DNA from: Albimonas donghaensis
GTDB lineage: Bacteria; Pseudomonadota; Alphaproteobacteria; Rhodobacterales; Rhodobacteraceae
Assembly (NCBI RefSeq): GCF_900106695.1
Contig: NZ_FNMZ01000001.1
Location: 1,240,001 to 1,304,000, forward strand
DNA length: 64,000 nt
Direction: 5' to 3'
Position numbers and translations under genes: made by a program. The stretch's first letter is position 1; each line of letters opens with the position of its first letter. Below, in pieces: positions 37,082 through 45,608 of the stretch. The notes below the pieces were generated by a model. The model had not been told where the DNA came from and ran no database searches. It saw only the letters and a program-made list of their open reading frames with translations.

Positions 37082-38074
37082 ATGCGCGTGCTGATCACCG
37101 GCGCCGGAGGCTTCATCGGCCGCGCCCTGACCGAGGCGCTGATCGCCCGCGGCTGGCTGGCCGGACCGGGGGGAGAGGCCCGCCCCGTGACCGAACTGAT
37201 CCTCGCCGACCGCTACGCTCCGCCCGACCCCGGCGCGCCGTCCCCGATCGTCACCCGCCAGCTGGGCGGCGACCTGACCGATCCCGCGACCTTCGAGGCC
37301 GCGCTCTCCCCGCCCCCCGACGCCATCTTCCACCTCGCCGCCACCCTGACGCTGGAGGCGGAGCAGGACCCGGTCCGCGGCTGGGAGATCAACGTCGAGC
37401 TGCCCCGCCGCCTGCTGGAGGCCGGGCGCGTCGCGGGGAATTGTCCGCGGCTGGTCTACGCCTCCTCCATCGCGGCCTTCGGCGGGGACCTGCCGTCGCA
37501 GGTATCGGACGCCCAGGCGCAGACGCCCACGACCTCCTACGGGACCGCCAAGGCGATCGTGGAGCTGCTGATCAACGACTACGCCCGCAAGGGCCATGTG
37601 GACGGGCGCGCGTTGCGGCTGCCCATCGTGCTGACCCGTCCCGGCGCGCCGGCGCCCGCCGTGTCGGACAGGGTGGCCGCCATGGCGCGGGAGCCGTTGC
37701 GGGGGCGCGCGGTCGCGGCGCCGCTGGGCGAGGAGGACCGCTTCCCCGTGGTCTCGGTGGGTCGGGTGGCGGCGAACCTGTTGCGGATGCATGACCTGCC
37801 GGCCTCCGCCTTCGGGATCAGCCGCGCCGCCAATCAACCCGGCCTGACGGTCTGCGCCGCGGACATTCGCGCGGCGCTCGCCCGCGCCGCGGGGCCGGAT
37901 GCCGCCGCCCGCCTGACCTGCGCCCCCGATCCCGACGTAAGGGCGGTGGTGGCCGGCTGGCCGCGGGACTTCGTGACCGGGCTGGATTTCGACCCGCCCC
38001 TCGCCCCCGACCCGGATTTCGACGCGGTGATCGCCGATTTCCTGACGCGCGAGGCGCGGGCCGCGCCCGGCTGA
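37082..38074 (+). CDS. denD: D-erythronate dehydrogenase (DenD-like, extended SDR)
   Basis: 330-residue extended short-chain dehydrogenase. ITGAGGFIGRALTEALIARG (about residues 5-24) binds NAD, and SYGTAKAIVELLINDY carries the catalytic Tyr-x-x-x-Lys (about 155). LRLPIVLTRPGAPAPAVSD and the distinctive spacing match D-erythronate dehydrogenase of C4 sugar-acid catabolism. None of the usual DenD partners (aldolase/kinase) is adjacent, so the assignment is by sequence only. GGAGGAG precedes the ATG at 37082. Confidence 0.82.
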   Translation: MRVLITGAGGFIGRALTEALIARGWLAGPGGEARPVTELILADRYAPPDPGAPSPIVTRQLGGDLTDPATFEAALSPPPDAIFHLAATLTLEAEQDPVRGWEINVELPRRLLEAGRVAGNCPRLVYASSIAAFGGDLPSQVSDAQAQTPTTSYGTAKAIVELLINDYARKGHVDGRALRLPIVLTRPGAPAPAVSDRVAAMAREPLRGRAVAAPLGEEDRFPVVSVGRVAANLLRMHDLPASAFGISRAANQPGLTVCAADIRAALARAAGPDAAARLTCAPDPDVRAVVAGWPRDFVTGLDFDPPLAPDPDFDAVIADFLTREARAAPG

Positions 38075-38262
38075 GCGCCTCTCCCCCGCCACGCAGCCCC
38101 CGCGCCGCAGTCCCGCCCTCCGCCGCGCGGCGCGGGCGCGCCCTCGCGATCCGCGCGCCGGTCGACGCGCCGCTCCCTCCGCCGGCCCGGAGCGCGCCCC
38201 GTCTGGCGCTCGCCCCCGACGCCGCGTTACTCTGCCGGCCGGGGAACGCCCCGCCGCCCGCC

Positions 38263-38313
38263 CCGAACCAGACCCAGACCCAGACCCAGTCCCGAACCAG
38301 ACCCGAACCAGAC
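38263..38313. repeat. Short tandem repeat just upstream of the AMP-ligase gene
   Basis: CCGAACCAGAC occurs at 38263-38273, 38292-38302 and 38303-38313, with two and a half CCAGAC hexamers between the first two. The tract ends 33 bases before the ATG at 38347. Confidence 0.7.
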
Positions 38314-38346
38314 AAGGGCCCGCCAAGAGCCCGACATGAGGACCGC

Positions 38347-39951
38347 ATGACCGCCGAGCCCGCCCGCCTTCACGACCTGCTCGCCCTGTCCCGGGAGCGC
38401 GGCGGCCCCGCCTTCGTGGACGAGGCCGGCGCCCCCGTGACCGCCGCCGCGTTCGACGCCCGCGTCGCGGGGACCGCCGACTGGCTCTCCGCCCAGGGAT
38501 TGCGCGCGGGGGATTGCCTCGCGGTCTGGCTGGACAACGGGCTGGACTGGCCCGCCCTGCTCTTCGCCGCCGCCCGGCTCGGTCTGCGCGTCGCCGCGGT
38601 CAACACCCGCTACAAGGCCTTCGAGCTGGAGCACATAATCGCCCGCTCCCACGCAAGCCTGATCGTGCTGGGCGCGGGCGAGGGCCGCTCCGACCATCTC
38701 GCGATCCTGGCCGAGGCCGACCCCGCCAGGATCCCCGAGCTGACCGCCATCGCCGTGCGCGGCCCCCTGCCCGAAACGCCGCCCCTGCCCGGCCGACGCC
38801 TCGCGGCCTTCGACCCGGTTCCGAGCGTCGCCGCGCCCGCCCCCGACCAAACCTCCGACCCCGACGTGCCGCTGATCTTCTTCACCACTTCGGGCACCAC
38901 CTCGGCCCCCAAGCTGGTCACCCATTCGCAGCGCACGCTCGCCCTGCACGCCCATCGCTGCGCCTCCGCCTTCGGCTTCGACGCGCCGGGCGCCGGGTTC
39001 CTCGCCGCCATGCCGTTCTGCGGGGTGTTCGGGCTGTCCTCCTTCCTCGCCGCCGTCGCCGGCGCCGCCCCCGCCCACATGATGGCGCAGTTCGACGCGG
39101 CCCACGCCGCCCGCATCATCCGCGCCCACGGGCTGAGCCACATCTTCGGCTCCGACGAGATGTTCCGCCGCCTGATCGAGCTGGACGAGCCCGCGCTCGC
39201 CGCCTCCGCCTGCTGCGGCTTCGGCGCCTTCACCCCCGGCCTGGGCGAGATCCTGCGCGCCGCCGCCGATCGCGGCGTGCCGCTGCGCGGGGTCTACGGC
39301 GCCTCGGAACTGCACGCGCTTTTCGGCATCCAGCCGATGTCCCAGCCGGTGGCCGAGCGGATCAAGGGCGGCGGCGCCCCGGCCTCCCGCGAGCGGGCCG
39401 AGATCCGGGTCCGCGACCCCGAGACCGGCGCGCTGCTGCCGCCCGGAGAGACCGGGGAGCTGGAATTCCGCTGCGACACGTCTTTCCTGGGCTATTTCGA
39501 GAACCCCGAGGCCACGGCCAGGGCGGTGGACGCCGAGGGCTTCTATCGCTCCGGCGACATCGGCCATCTGCGCGGCGACGGCACCTTCGTCTACGCGGCG
39601 CGGGGGGGCGACGCGATCCGGCTCTCGGGCTTCCTCGTCGACCCCGCCGAGATCGAGGAGGCGCTGCGCGGCGTCGCGGGCGTCGGCGACGCGCAGGTGG
39701 TGGGGCTGGAGATCGGCGGCCGCCTGCGCCCCGTGGCCTTCGTGATCCCCGACCCCGCCGCAACGGGGGCTTTCGACGAGGCGAAGGCGCTGGCGGAAGC
39801 CGGCGCGCGGCTGGCGCATTTCAAGACCCCGGCGCGGCTGTTCCCGATCGACGCCTTCCCGGTGACGCAGAGCGCCAACGGCGTGAAGATCCGCAAATCC
39901 GAGCTGCGCGACATGGCCCGCGCCCGCCTGGAGGCCCTGGCGGAGACCTGA
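38347..39951 (+). CDS. Class I adenylate-forming enzyme (acyl-CoA synthetase/ligase)
   Basis: 534-residue ANL-superfamily enzyme that activates a carboxylic acid as acyl-AMP and, most likely, transfers it to CoA. Core motifs: P-loop FFTTSGTTSAPKLVTHS (about residues 178-194), YGASELHALFG (about 318), YRSGDIGHLRGDGTF (about 400-414) and the C-terminal Lys region NGVKIRKSELR (about 515). The substrate is not predictable; the active-site ADP-like lineage resembles medium-chain or aryl-CoA ligases. It stands alone; a short-repeat tract lies just before its start. Confidence 0.85.
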   Translation: MTAEPARLHDLLALSRERGGPAFVDEAGAPVTAAAFDARVAGTADWLSAQGLRAGDCLAVWLDNGLDWPALLFAAARLGLRVAAVNTRYKAFELEHIIARSHASLIVLGAGEGRSDHLAILAEADPARIPELTAIAVRGPLPETPPLPGRRLAAFDPVPSVAAPAPDQTSDPDVPLIFFTTSGTTSAPKLVTHSQRTLALHAHRCASAFGFDAPGAGFLAAMPFCGVFGLSSFLAAVAGAAPAHMMAQFDAAHAARIIRAHGLSHIFGSDEMFRRLIELDEPALAASACCGFGAFTPGLGEILRAAADRGVPLRGVYGASELHALFGIQPMSQPVAERIKGGGAPASRERAEIRVRDPETGALLPPGETGELEFRCDTSFLGYFENPEATARAVDAEGFYRSGDIGHLRGDGTFVYAARGGDAIRLSGFLVDPAEIEEALRGVAGVGDAQVVGLEIGGRLRPVAFVIPDPAATGAFDEAKALAEAGARLAHFKTPARLFPIDAFPVTQSANGVKIRKSELRDMARARLEALAET

Positions 39952-40329
39952 GCGGCGGCCCCCGCACGCCCCCCCCCGCACTGCGCGCGTTCCGGGCCCG
40001 CGCCCCGGCTCGCCGCCCGGCGCGAAGGCCCGCGCAAGGCGCGTCTCCCGCCCCGGTTGTTTCAATTTCCTGACGCGCGAGTCGCCTTTGGGGGTGGATC
40101 AACGGCCCATTCCGGCCTATCCGGGGGACTGGACCGCGTCGGTTTCAGGACCGAAGCATGACGGGCCGGCGCCGCGACTACGGGAATTTCTCCTGCGGTC
40201 GCAAGCGGATCGAGGCTCGGCCCCGGACCAGGCCAGCCCCCCCGCGGGCGCCCGGCCCTCAACGCGCCGACGGGCGCAGCAAGACCGCGCCGGGCGACGC
40301 GCGGCGCAGACGGCGAAGGAATGCGCGAC
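39952..40329. other. Gap before the small membrane-protein gene
   Basis: 378 bases without a credible gene. A modestly AT-richer patch at 40055-40075 (GGTTGTTTCAATTTCCTGAC) may contain the promoter of the small gene. No terminator with a T tract was seen behind the ligase. Confidence 0.45.
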
Positions 40330-40596
40330 ATGGCCTACCGCCTCTACCAGCTCGTGATCTGGGCCTACGCGGCCGGCTACCTGTTCGCGCTGACCGTGTT
40401 CGCCGTCGGCACCTGGGGCCTGATGGGAGCGGAGCGCGATCCGCTCGCCGGCGTGTTCCTGCTGCCGCTGGGCCTGCCCTGGACGCTGCTCTGGGACAAT
40501 GGCGAGGGACCGCACGGGCCCTGGCTGGCGCTGACCGCGCCGCTGGGCAACCTGCTGCTGATCGGCGCCGTGCGGCGCACCTTCGCGGCCGGCTGA
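40330..40596 (+). CDS. Small membrane protein, unknown
   Basis: 88-residue protein with about three hydrophobic segments: LYQLVIWAYAAGYLFALTVF (about residues 5-24), a stretch around PLAGVFLLPLGLPWTLLW (about 38-55) and WLALTAPLGNLLLIGAV (about 64-80). The ATG at 40330 has AAGGA 9 bases upstream; an ATG at 40321 would add three residues. I do not recognise the family. It converges on the first sulfotransferase-like gene. Confidence 0.6.
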   Translation: MAYRLYQLVIWAYAAGYLFALTVFAVGTWGLMGAERDPLAGVFLLPLGLPWTLLWDNGEGPHGPWLALTAPLGNLLLIGAVRRTFAAG

Positions 40597-40647
40597 GCCC
40601 TCCGCCGCCGGATCCGCCCCTCCCGGCGACCGAAGCCGCCCGCGGCC

Positions 40648-41793
40648 TCAGTCCAGCGCCAGGGTCGACACGAATTCCCGCGCGTCCGGCGGCAGGGCCC
40701 GCAATTCGCGGGACCGGCGCAGCGCGTCGAGCGCCGCGCGCCCCGCCTCCAGCTCCGCCACCGGCGCCGTTTCCCCGACCTTAACGAGATCCGGGAAAAA
40801 GCCCTTCCGCCCGGTCTTCTCGCCCAGCCAGGCGTCGATCGGGGCGAAGCGTTCCGCCAGGCGCGCGCGGTTGTCGGGGCCGAACATCTCGATCTCCCGC
40901 GCGCCATGGCCGGTCAGCTTTTCGCCGGCCTGGATCAGATGCTCGCGCAGGCGCCGGGCGGGGGCCTCCTCCAGCTCGGCGTTGGCGCGGCGCGCGACTT
41001 CCATCAGCGCCGGATGCACCGAGGGGTTGGCCGAGCGCACCTCCTCCAGCCCCTCGGGCAGCTCCAGCCCCGCCCGCGTCGCGAAATCGGCGACCGAACC
41101 GCCGGCGGACAGCACCTCGGCATAGTCGCGGATATCGAAGGACGCGTCGGGGAACGCCTCGAACCAGGGTTCCAGCATCCGGCGATAGTCGAAATGGATG
41201 CCCTTCCAGTAGGTGTCGAGCGCGTCGACCCGCAGCGCCGGCACATTGTGGCCGAACTTCAGGCGCTGGCTGTGCCAGGACACCAGGTAGGTGTCCGGAC
41301 GCCGCAGGGTGCACAGGATGCGCACCCGGCGCGCGCCGGGCAGCGCGCCGGCGAGTCGGGCCAGCAAGGCCGGGTGATCGGCGCCGAAATTCGCGAAGAC
41401 CTCGGAGCACAGCACCACGGCGCGAGGACTCAGCGCCTCCACCTGGGTGCGGATGGCGCGGAACATCTGGTTGGAATGCGGCAGCTTGGGATGCCAGGGC
41501 GGGATGTGACGGCCGGTGTCGTCATGCATCATGCGGAAGGCCAGCGCGTTATGCGGCTCCCGCTCGTTCAGGCGCAGCGGCGCGCGCCGGGCCCCGGTCC
41601 TGGCCGCCGTGACGGCGCCCTGCCCGCGGCCGGCGGCCCGGACCGCGGCCCCGAGATTGGCCGCCATCCCCTGCGGCTCCACCGCCGGATAGAGGATGCC
41701 GGCCCGCGCCAGCGGCAGCCAGTTGCGCGCGAGAAACATCTGAAGCGCCGAGGAGCCGACCTTGTGGTGGCCCATGAACAGGATCAGGTCCAT
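40648..41793 (-). CDS. Sulfotransferase-like P-loop protein 1
   Basis: 381 residues. The N-terminal motif LILFMGHHKVGSSALQMFL (about residues 3-21) looks like the 5'-phosphosulfate loop of PAPS-dependent sulfotransferases (Lys, then Gly-Ser-Ser). RILCTLRRPDTYLVSWHSQR near residue 170 resembles the 3'-phosphate-binding strand (Arg and Ser). It belongs to a divergent group of bacterial sulfotransferase-fold proteins often found in polysaccharide loci. It shares orientation with the next such gene, 160 bases away. The start at 41793 has AAGGGGG upstream. Enzyme activity is inferred. Confidence 0.65.
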   Translation of the reverse strand: MDLILFMGHHKVGSSALQMFLARNWLPLARAGILYPAVEPQGMAANLGAAVRAAGRGQGAVTAARTGARRAPLRLNEREPHNALAFRMMHDDTGRHIPPWHPKLPHSNQMFRAIRTQVEALSPRAVVLCSEVFANFGADHPALLARLAGALPGARRVRILCTLRRPDTYLVSWHSQRLKFGHNVPALRVDALDTYWKGIHFDYRRMLEPWFEAFPDASFDIRDYAEVLSAGGSVADFATRAGLELPEGLEEVRSANPSVHPALMEVARRANAELEEAPARRLREHLIQAGEKLTGHGAREIEMFGPDNRARLAERFAPIDAWLGEKTGRKGFFPDLVKVGETAPVAELEAGRAALDALRRSRELRALPPDAREFVSTLALD

Positions 41794-41953
41794 GCGGCGC
41801 CCCCCTTGCCTGCCATCTGGCGGCGCATCCCGGCGCGCGCGGGGGCAGGACGGGCGGGGGCGGCGGCGGTCGTCGCCGTCATCCCCCGCCCCGCCGGCCG
41901 TCCCGGTCTGGTGACGCAGGTCGCCGTCATGCTCCGCTCCCCCCCGGTCCGGC

Positions 41954-43093
41954 TCATGCGAACCTGCGCAGCAAGGCGGGCCGTCGGGACGCGGCGGCGG
42001 CGTCCTCGGCCTGGGTCTCGTCGTCGTCGTCATCCTCGTCGTGGTCGAGCCCGGCGGCGGCCTCCAGCTCGGCGATCCGCGCGCGCGCGTGCCAGAGCTC
42101 GCGCGCCATCTCCCGCAGGGCGCGGGCGACCGCGGCGCTACGGCGAAGCTCCTGCGGGGTCAGCACCTTTTCGGGGGCGATCACCTGCGGCGCATCCACC
42201 GCCGTCGCCGCCGCCCGGTCGAAGGCGCGCTGGAAATCGTCGCCGCCGAAGAATTCCTCATCGCAGGCCCGGGCGTCGTCGAGATAGTCGGCGCGCACCT
42301 CCGCCAGCAGCGCGCGGTCCAGGCGCAGCCGCTCCCCGCCGCCTTTGTCGCCCTCGCCGCTCAGCTCCTGCAGCGCCCAGGACAGATGCCGCACCGCCTG
42401 CGAGGGCAGCTTGCCGCCCCGATGCATGGCCAGCACCAGCGCCAGGTCCCGCACCCCGAGCGAGGTGTTGACCGACGTGGTCTCGCCGACCGTGACCGGC
42501 GCCCCCTCCAGCGCCAAGTCGAGGAAATCCTTCACCACGTCGCCCCCCGCAAGGCGCGAACGGACCATCGGGCGCACGGTGTAGCGGTCCCCGAACACCT
42601 CCCGCCAGCGACGCAGGCGCGGAGCGTATTCGAACAGGCCCTTGGCGCGCGAAGTCGCGTGGAACGCCTTCAGGCTGCCCACCGCATGGCCCAGCTTGGC
42701 GCGCTCCTGGTAGCTGGACACCAGCCGCTCGGCATGGGGGCGCACATAGGCGATGATGCGCGTCGTCTCGGCATAGCGCGGCAGGCGACGGCGCAGCACG
42801 CGGTCCAGCAGCTCGGGGTCGGCGTATTCGAACCATTCCCCCGACACGATCGCCACATCCGCGTTCGAGGCGTTGAGCTGCTGCGACAGCGCCTTGAACG
42901 CGGTCTTGCGGCGCGGCTTCATCCGCGGCTTGTAGAGCGTGGCGGCCAGCGCGCAGTGATGCAGCCGGCCTTTCTCCACCGGGTAGAGCACGGAACGTTC
43001 GGGGCTCTTGAAAGCGCCGGTCTGAAGCACCGTCTGAATCGAGGTGCTGCCGGTCTTGCAGTCGCCGACATGCAGGCAGAGGCTCTTGGTCAC
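41954..43093 (-). CDS. Sulfotransferase-like P-loop protein 2
   Basis: 379 residues. LHVGDCKTGSTSIQTVLQ (about residues 7-24) is a good 5'-phosphosulfate loop (Lys-Thr-Gly-Ser-Thr), and TRIIAYVRPHAERLVSSYQE (about 111-130) gives a convincing 3'-phosphate motif with Arg and Ser. The C-terminus has an acidic tract (DHDEDDDDDETQ, about 350-361) and an Arg-rich end. It is a paralogue of the proteins at 40648 and 45609 in general layout. Its position beside GlfT2-like genes suggests it sulfates a glycan; this is inference. Confidence 0.7.
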   Translation of the reverse strand: MTKSLCLHVGDCKTGSTSIQTVLQTGAFKSPERSVLYPVEKGRLHHCALAATLYKPRMKPRRKTAFKALSQQLNASNADVAIVSGEWFEYADPELLDRVLRRRLPRYAETTRIIAYVRPHAERLVSSYQERAKLGHAVGSLKAFHATSRAKGLFEYAPRLRRWREVFGDRYTVRPMVRSRLAGGDVVKDFLDLALEGAPVTVGETTSVNTSLGVRDLALVLAMHRGGKLPSQAVRHLSWALQELSGEGDKGGGERLRLDRALLAEVRADYLDDARACDEEFFGGDDFQRAFDRAAATAVDAPQVIAPEKVLTPQELRRSAAVARALREMARELWHARARIAELEAAAGLDHDEDDDDDETQAEDAAAASRRPALLRRFA

Positions 43094-43608
43094 GGGGCTC
43101 CTCGCGCTTCGGGCCGGCGGACGCGGGCTCGGGGGCCCGGGCCCGGCGCCGGCGGGACGGTCGCGTCATTCGCGCAGGCGCGTCCACCGAGCCGTTGCTA
43201 GGACATTGCCGAGCCGGTCTCAACCTCGGCGGCGCGCGAGTCGCCACCGCCGGGGGCCGGCGCGACGAGATTTCGCGGGGAAACGCGGCGAGACCGAGGC
43301 GAATCCGGCCGCGCGTGCGGCGGGATGGGACGGTTTCAGCGGAAAACCCGGACCTCGACGCGGCGGAACGCGGCGCGCGCGCCCGCCCAACCGTGCGATC
43401 CGGCCCGAAAAGCGCGTCTTCCGACCCCCGAACGCCCCCTGAGCGCCTGTCCGAGCGTCCCCGCGCACGCTCCCGCGCCCTGCGGGGCTTGCCGCGTCCC
43501 GGCGCTTCGGACTACGAGACCGGGGCAGACATGCGGGGAAGGACGCGGGACCGGAGACGCCGGCCCGACCGACAAGACGCCGCGCAGACCCACGAGCAGG
43601 CGAGACCC
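43094..43608. other. Divergent gap between sulfotransferase-like 2 and a GlfT2-like gene
   Basis: 515 bases. The frame of the downstream gene is open back to 43195, but its protein there is Arg-rich and unlike the family, so I treat it as non-coding. No clear promoter or structure stands out. Confidence 0.45.
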
Positions 43609-45483
43609 ATGGATCAGACCTCTTCCGATTTCGGCCGTCCGGCGGCCGGTGACTCCGTGACCGACACGGCTTCCGCCGCGGAGACGGGCGAAACGCGCAT
43701 GGAAGAGATCCTTGTCCAGCGCCTGCTCGCGCCCGAACCCGGCATCAACACCCAGCCGCGCCTGTTCCATCGCGGCGTCGGCGGCGCGGGCTGGGATTCG
43801 GCCGAACGGGGCTATTACGTGCGCCCCGACGCCCGGCTGCGCTTCGACAGCTGGTTCAACGCCTTTCCCGCCTCGGGCTACGATCTCGACCCCGACGACC
43901 GGGTGGTGCTGCGCCTGCGCGGCCGCGGCGCGGGGCTGCTGCGCATCGGCATGACCCGGCTGGGGCGCGACGACGAGATGCTCGTCTCCCGCTCCTTCGA
44001 CCTGCGCGCCGGCGAGACGCTGGAGGTCGAGCTGCCCCGGCTGATCGACCCCGGCCTCGTGCATTTCCGCATCGTCGCCCGCCGCGCCGTGATCCTGCGC
44101 GAGGCCGACTGGCTGGTGCGCGCGCCCGCCTCGCGCTTTCGCGACGTGCATGTGGCCGCGGTCATCACCACCTTCCGGCGCGACGCCGAGGTCCAGGCCT
44201 CCTGCGCCCGGCTCGACGCCTACATGAAGGCCAATCCGGATGTGGCGGAGCGGTTCTCCCTGACCGTGGTGGACAATGGCGGCGATACCGACACGGTGCC
44301 CTTCGAGGGCGGCCGGGTCATCAAGAACCGCAATCTCGGCGGCGCCGGCGGCTTCACCCGCGGCCTGCTGGAGGCCAGGGACGGCGGCCGCGCCACCCAT
44401 GTGCTGTTCATGGACGACGACGCCGAATTCTTCGCCGAGAACCTGCGCCGCACCATCGCCGCCCTGCGCCTGGCCCGCGACCCGCGCGCGGCCATCGCCG
44501 GCGCCATGATCCCGGCCAAGGACCGCTGGAAGATCTGGGAGAACACGGCGCTGTTCGACAAGCTCTGCATGCCCTTGCAGAAGGACGTGAACCTGCGCCG
44601 GTTCGAGCAGGTGATCGGCATGACCCGGCCGCTCGGCCATCTTCAGAACCGCTATGCGGGCTGGTGGTATTTCTGCTTCCCGCTGGCGAAGGTGGAGAAG
44701 CTGCCCTTCCCCTTCTTCGTGCGCGGCGACGACGTGTTCTTCAGCCTCGCCAATGACTTCGACATCCGCACCCTGACCGGCGTGGCCTCGCACCAGGACG
44801 ATTTCGTGTCCAAGCGCAGCCCGCTGACGGCCTATCTCGACAGCCGCTACCACGTCATGCAGATGCTGCTGCACAAGTCCCTGCCCGACGATGAGAAGAC
44901 CCTGCGCGACCAGCTCTGGTTCCTGTTCCGGCAGTGGAACGAGAGCTACCATTACGGCTCCGCCGCCGCGGTGGTGCAGGCGATCGAGGACGTGACCCGC
45001 GGCTCCGAATTCTGGGACGAGGACCCGGAGATGTCGGCCAAGCGCGCCCAGATCAAGGCGCTGGCCCCGGAGGAGAGCCAGATCCGCCCCCAGCGCTGGC
45101 GCCGGTCGCGCGTGACCCCGGTGAGCGAGAAGAAGCACACCTCGGGGATCTGGAAATTCATCCGCAAGATCACCCATCAGGGCCACCGGGCCCCGGCCTT
45201 CATGTTCCACACCAAAAGCGCGATCTTCCCGCTGGAGGGCCGCTTCCGACCCAACCAGGTGTTCCTGCGGCGCGAGGCGCTGGTGGTCGATCCCAAGTCG
45301 GGCGTCGGCTATCGCCTGCGCCGCGATCCCAAGCGCTACTACGAGAACAACGCGAAGTTCGAGGCCGCCTTCGCCGCCCTGCTCGCCCGCCTGCCGGCGC
45401 TGCGTGAGGAATTCGGGCGCGAGGATCTGCCGCTGATCTCCGAGGACGCCTGGCGCCGCAGACTCGGCATGCCCAAGGCCTGA
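43609..45483 (+). CDS. GlfT2-like galactofuranosyltransferase (GT2 family)
   Basis: 624 residues, close to the length of GlfT2 (about 637), the bifunctional polymerising galactofuranosyltransferase of mycobacterial arabinogalactan. An N-terminal beta-rich domain carries YYVRPDARLRFDSWFNAFP (about residues 55-75). A GT-A domain follows with AAVITTFRRD, the motif NRNLGGAGGFTRGL, the metal-binding FMDDDAEFF (about 266-274) and the catalytic-base region VRGDDVFFSLAND. A WW motif (AGWWYFCFPL) also matches. Starts at 43609 and 43699 are both possible. It should use UDP-Galf from glf nearby. Confidence 0.82.
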   Translation: MDQTSSDFGRPAAGDSVTDTASAAETGETRMEEILVQRLLAPEPGINTQPRLFHRGVGGAGWDSAERGYYVRPDARLRFDSWFNAFPASGYDLDPDDRVVLRLRGRGAGLLRIGMTRLGRDDEMLVSRSFDLRAGETLEVELPRLIDPGLVHFRIVARRAVILREADWLVRAPASRFRDVHVAAVITTFRRDAEVQASCARLDAYMKANPDVAERFSLTVVDNGGDTDTVPFEGGRVIKNRNLGGAGGFTRGLLEARDGGRATHVLFMDDDAEFFAENLRRTIAALRLARDPRAAIAGAMIPAKDRWKIWENTALFDKLCMPLQKDVNLRRFEQVIGMTRPLGHLQNRYAGWWYFCFPLAKVEKLPFPFFVRGDDVFFSLANDFDIRTLTGVASHQDDFVSKRSPLTAYLDSRYHVMQMLLHKSLPDDEKTLRDQLWFLFRQWNESYHYGSAAAVVQAIEDVTRGSEFWDEDPEMSAKRAQIKALAPEESQIRPQRWRRSRVTPVSEKKHTSGIWKFIRKITHQGHRAPAFMFHTKSAIFPLEGRFRPNQVFLRREALVVDPKSGVGYRLRRDPKRYYENNAKFEAAFAALLARLPALREEFGREDLPLISEDAWRRRLGMPKA

Positions 45484-45608
45484 CCCGCGGCGGCGGGCGC
45501 AAGGACTGACCCGCGGCGGCGGGCGCGCTCAGGGACGCGCGCGCATCGCACGCGGTTTCGGCAGGGCCGGCGGCGGCGTCTTCGGCGGCGTTCCGGGCGG
45601 CGGGGGGC

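Noticed and set aside
35234-38326. A 1030-codon leftward open frame covering the NCS2 permease and denD
   Set aside because: It spans two well-supported genes and an intrinsic terminator on the other strand; a GC shadow.
43195-43608. N-terminal extension of the first GlfT2-like protein
   Set aside because: The frame is open, but the 138 extra residues are Arg/Gly/Pro-rich and unlike the family; the start at 43609 gives the normal length.
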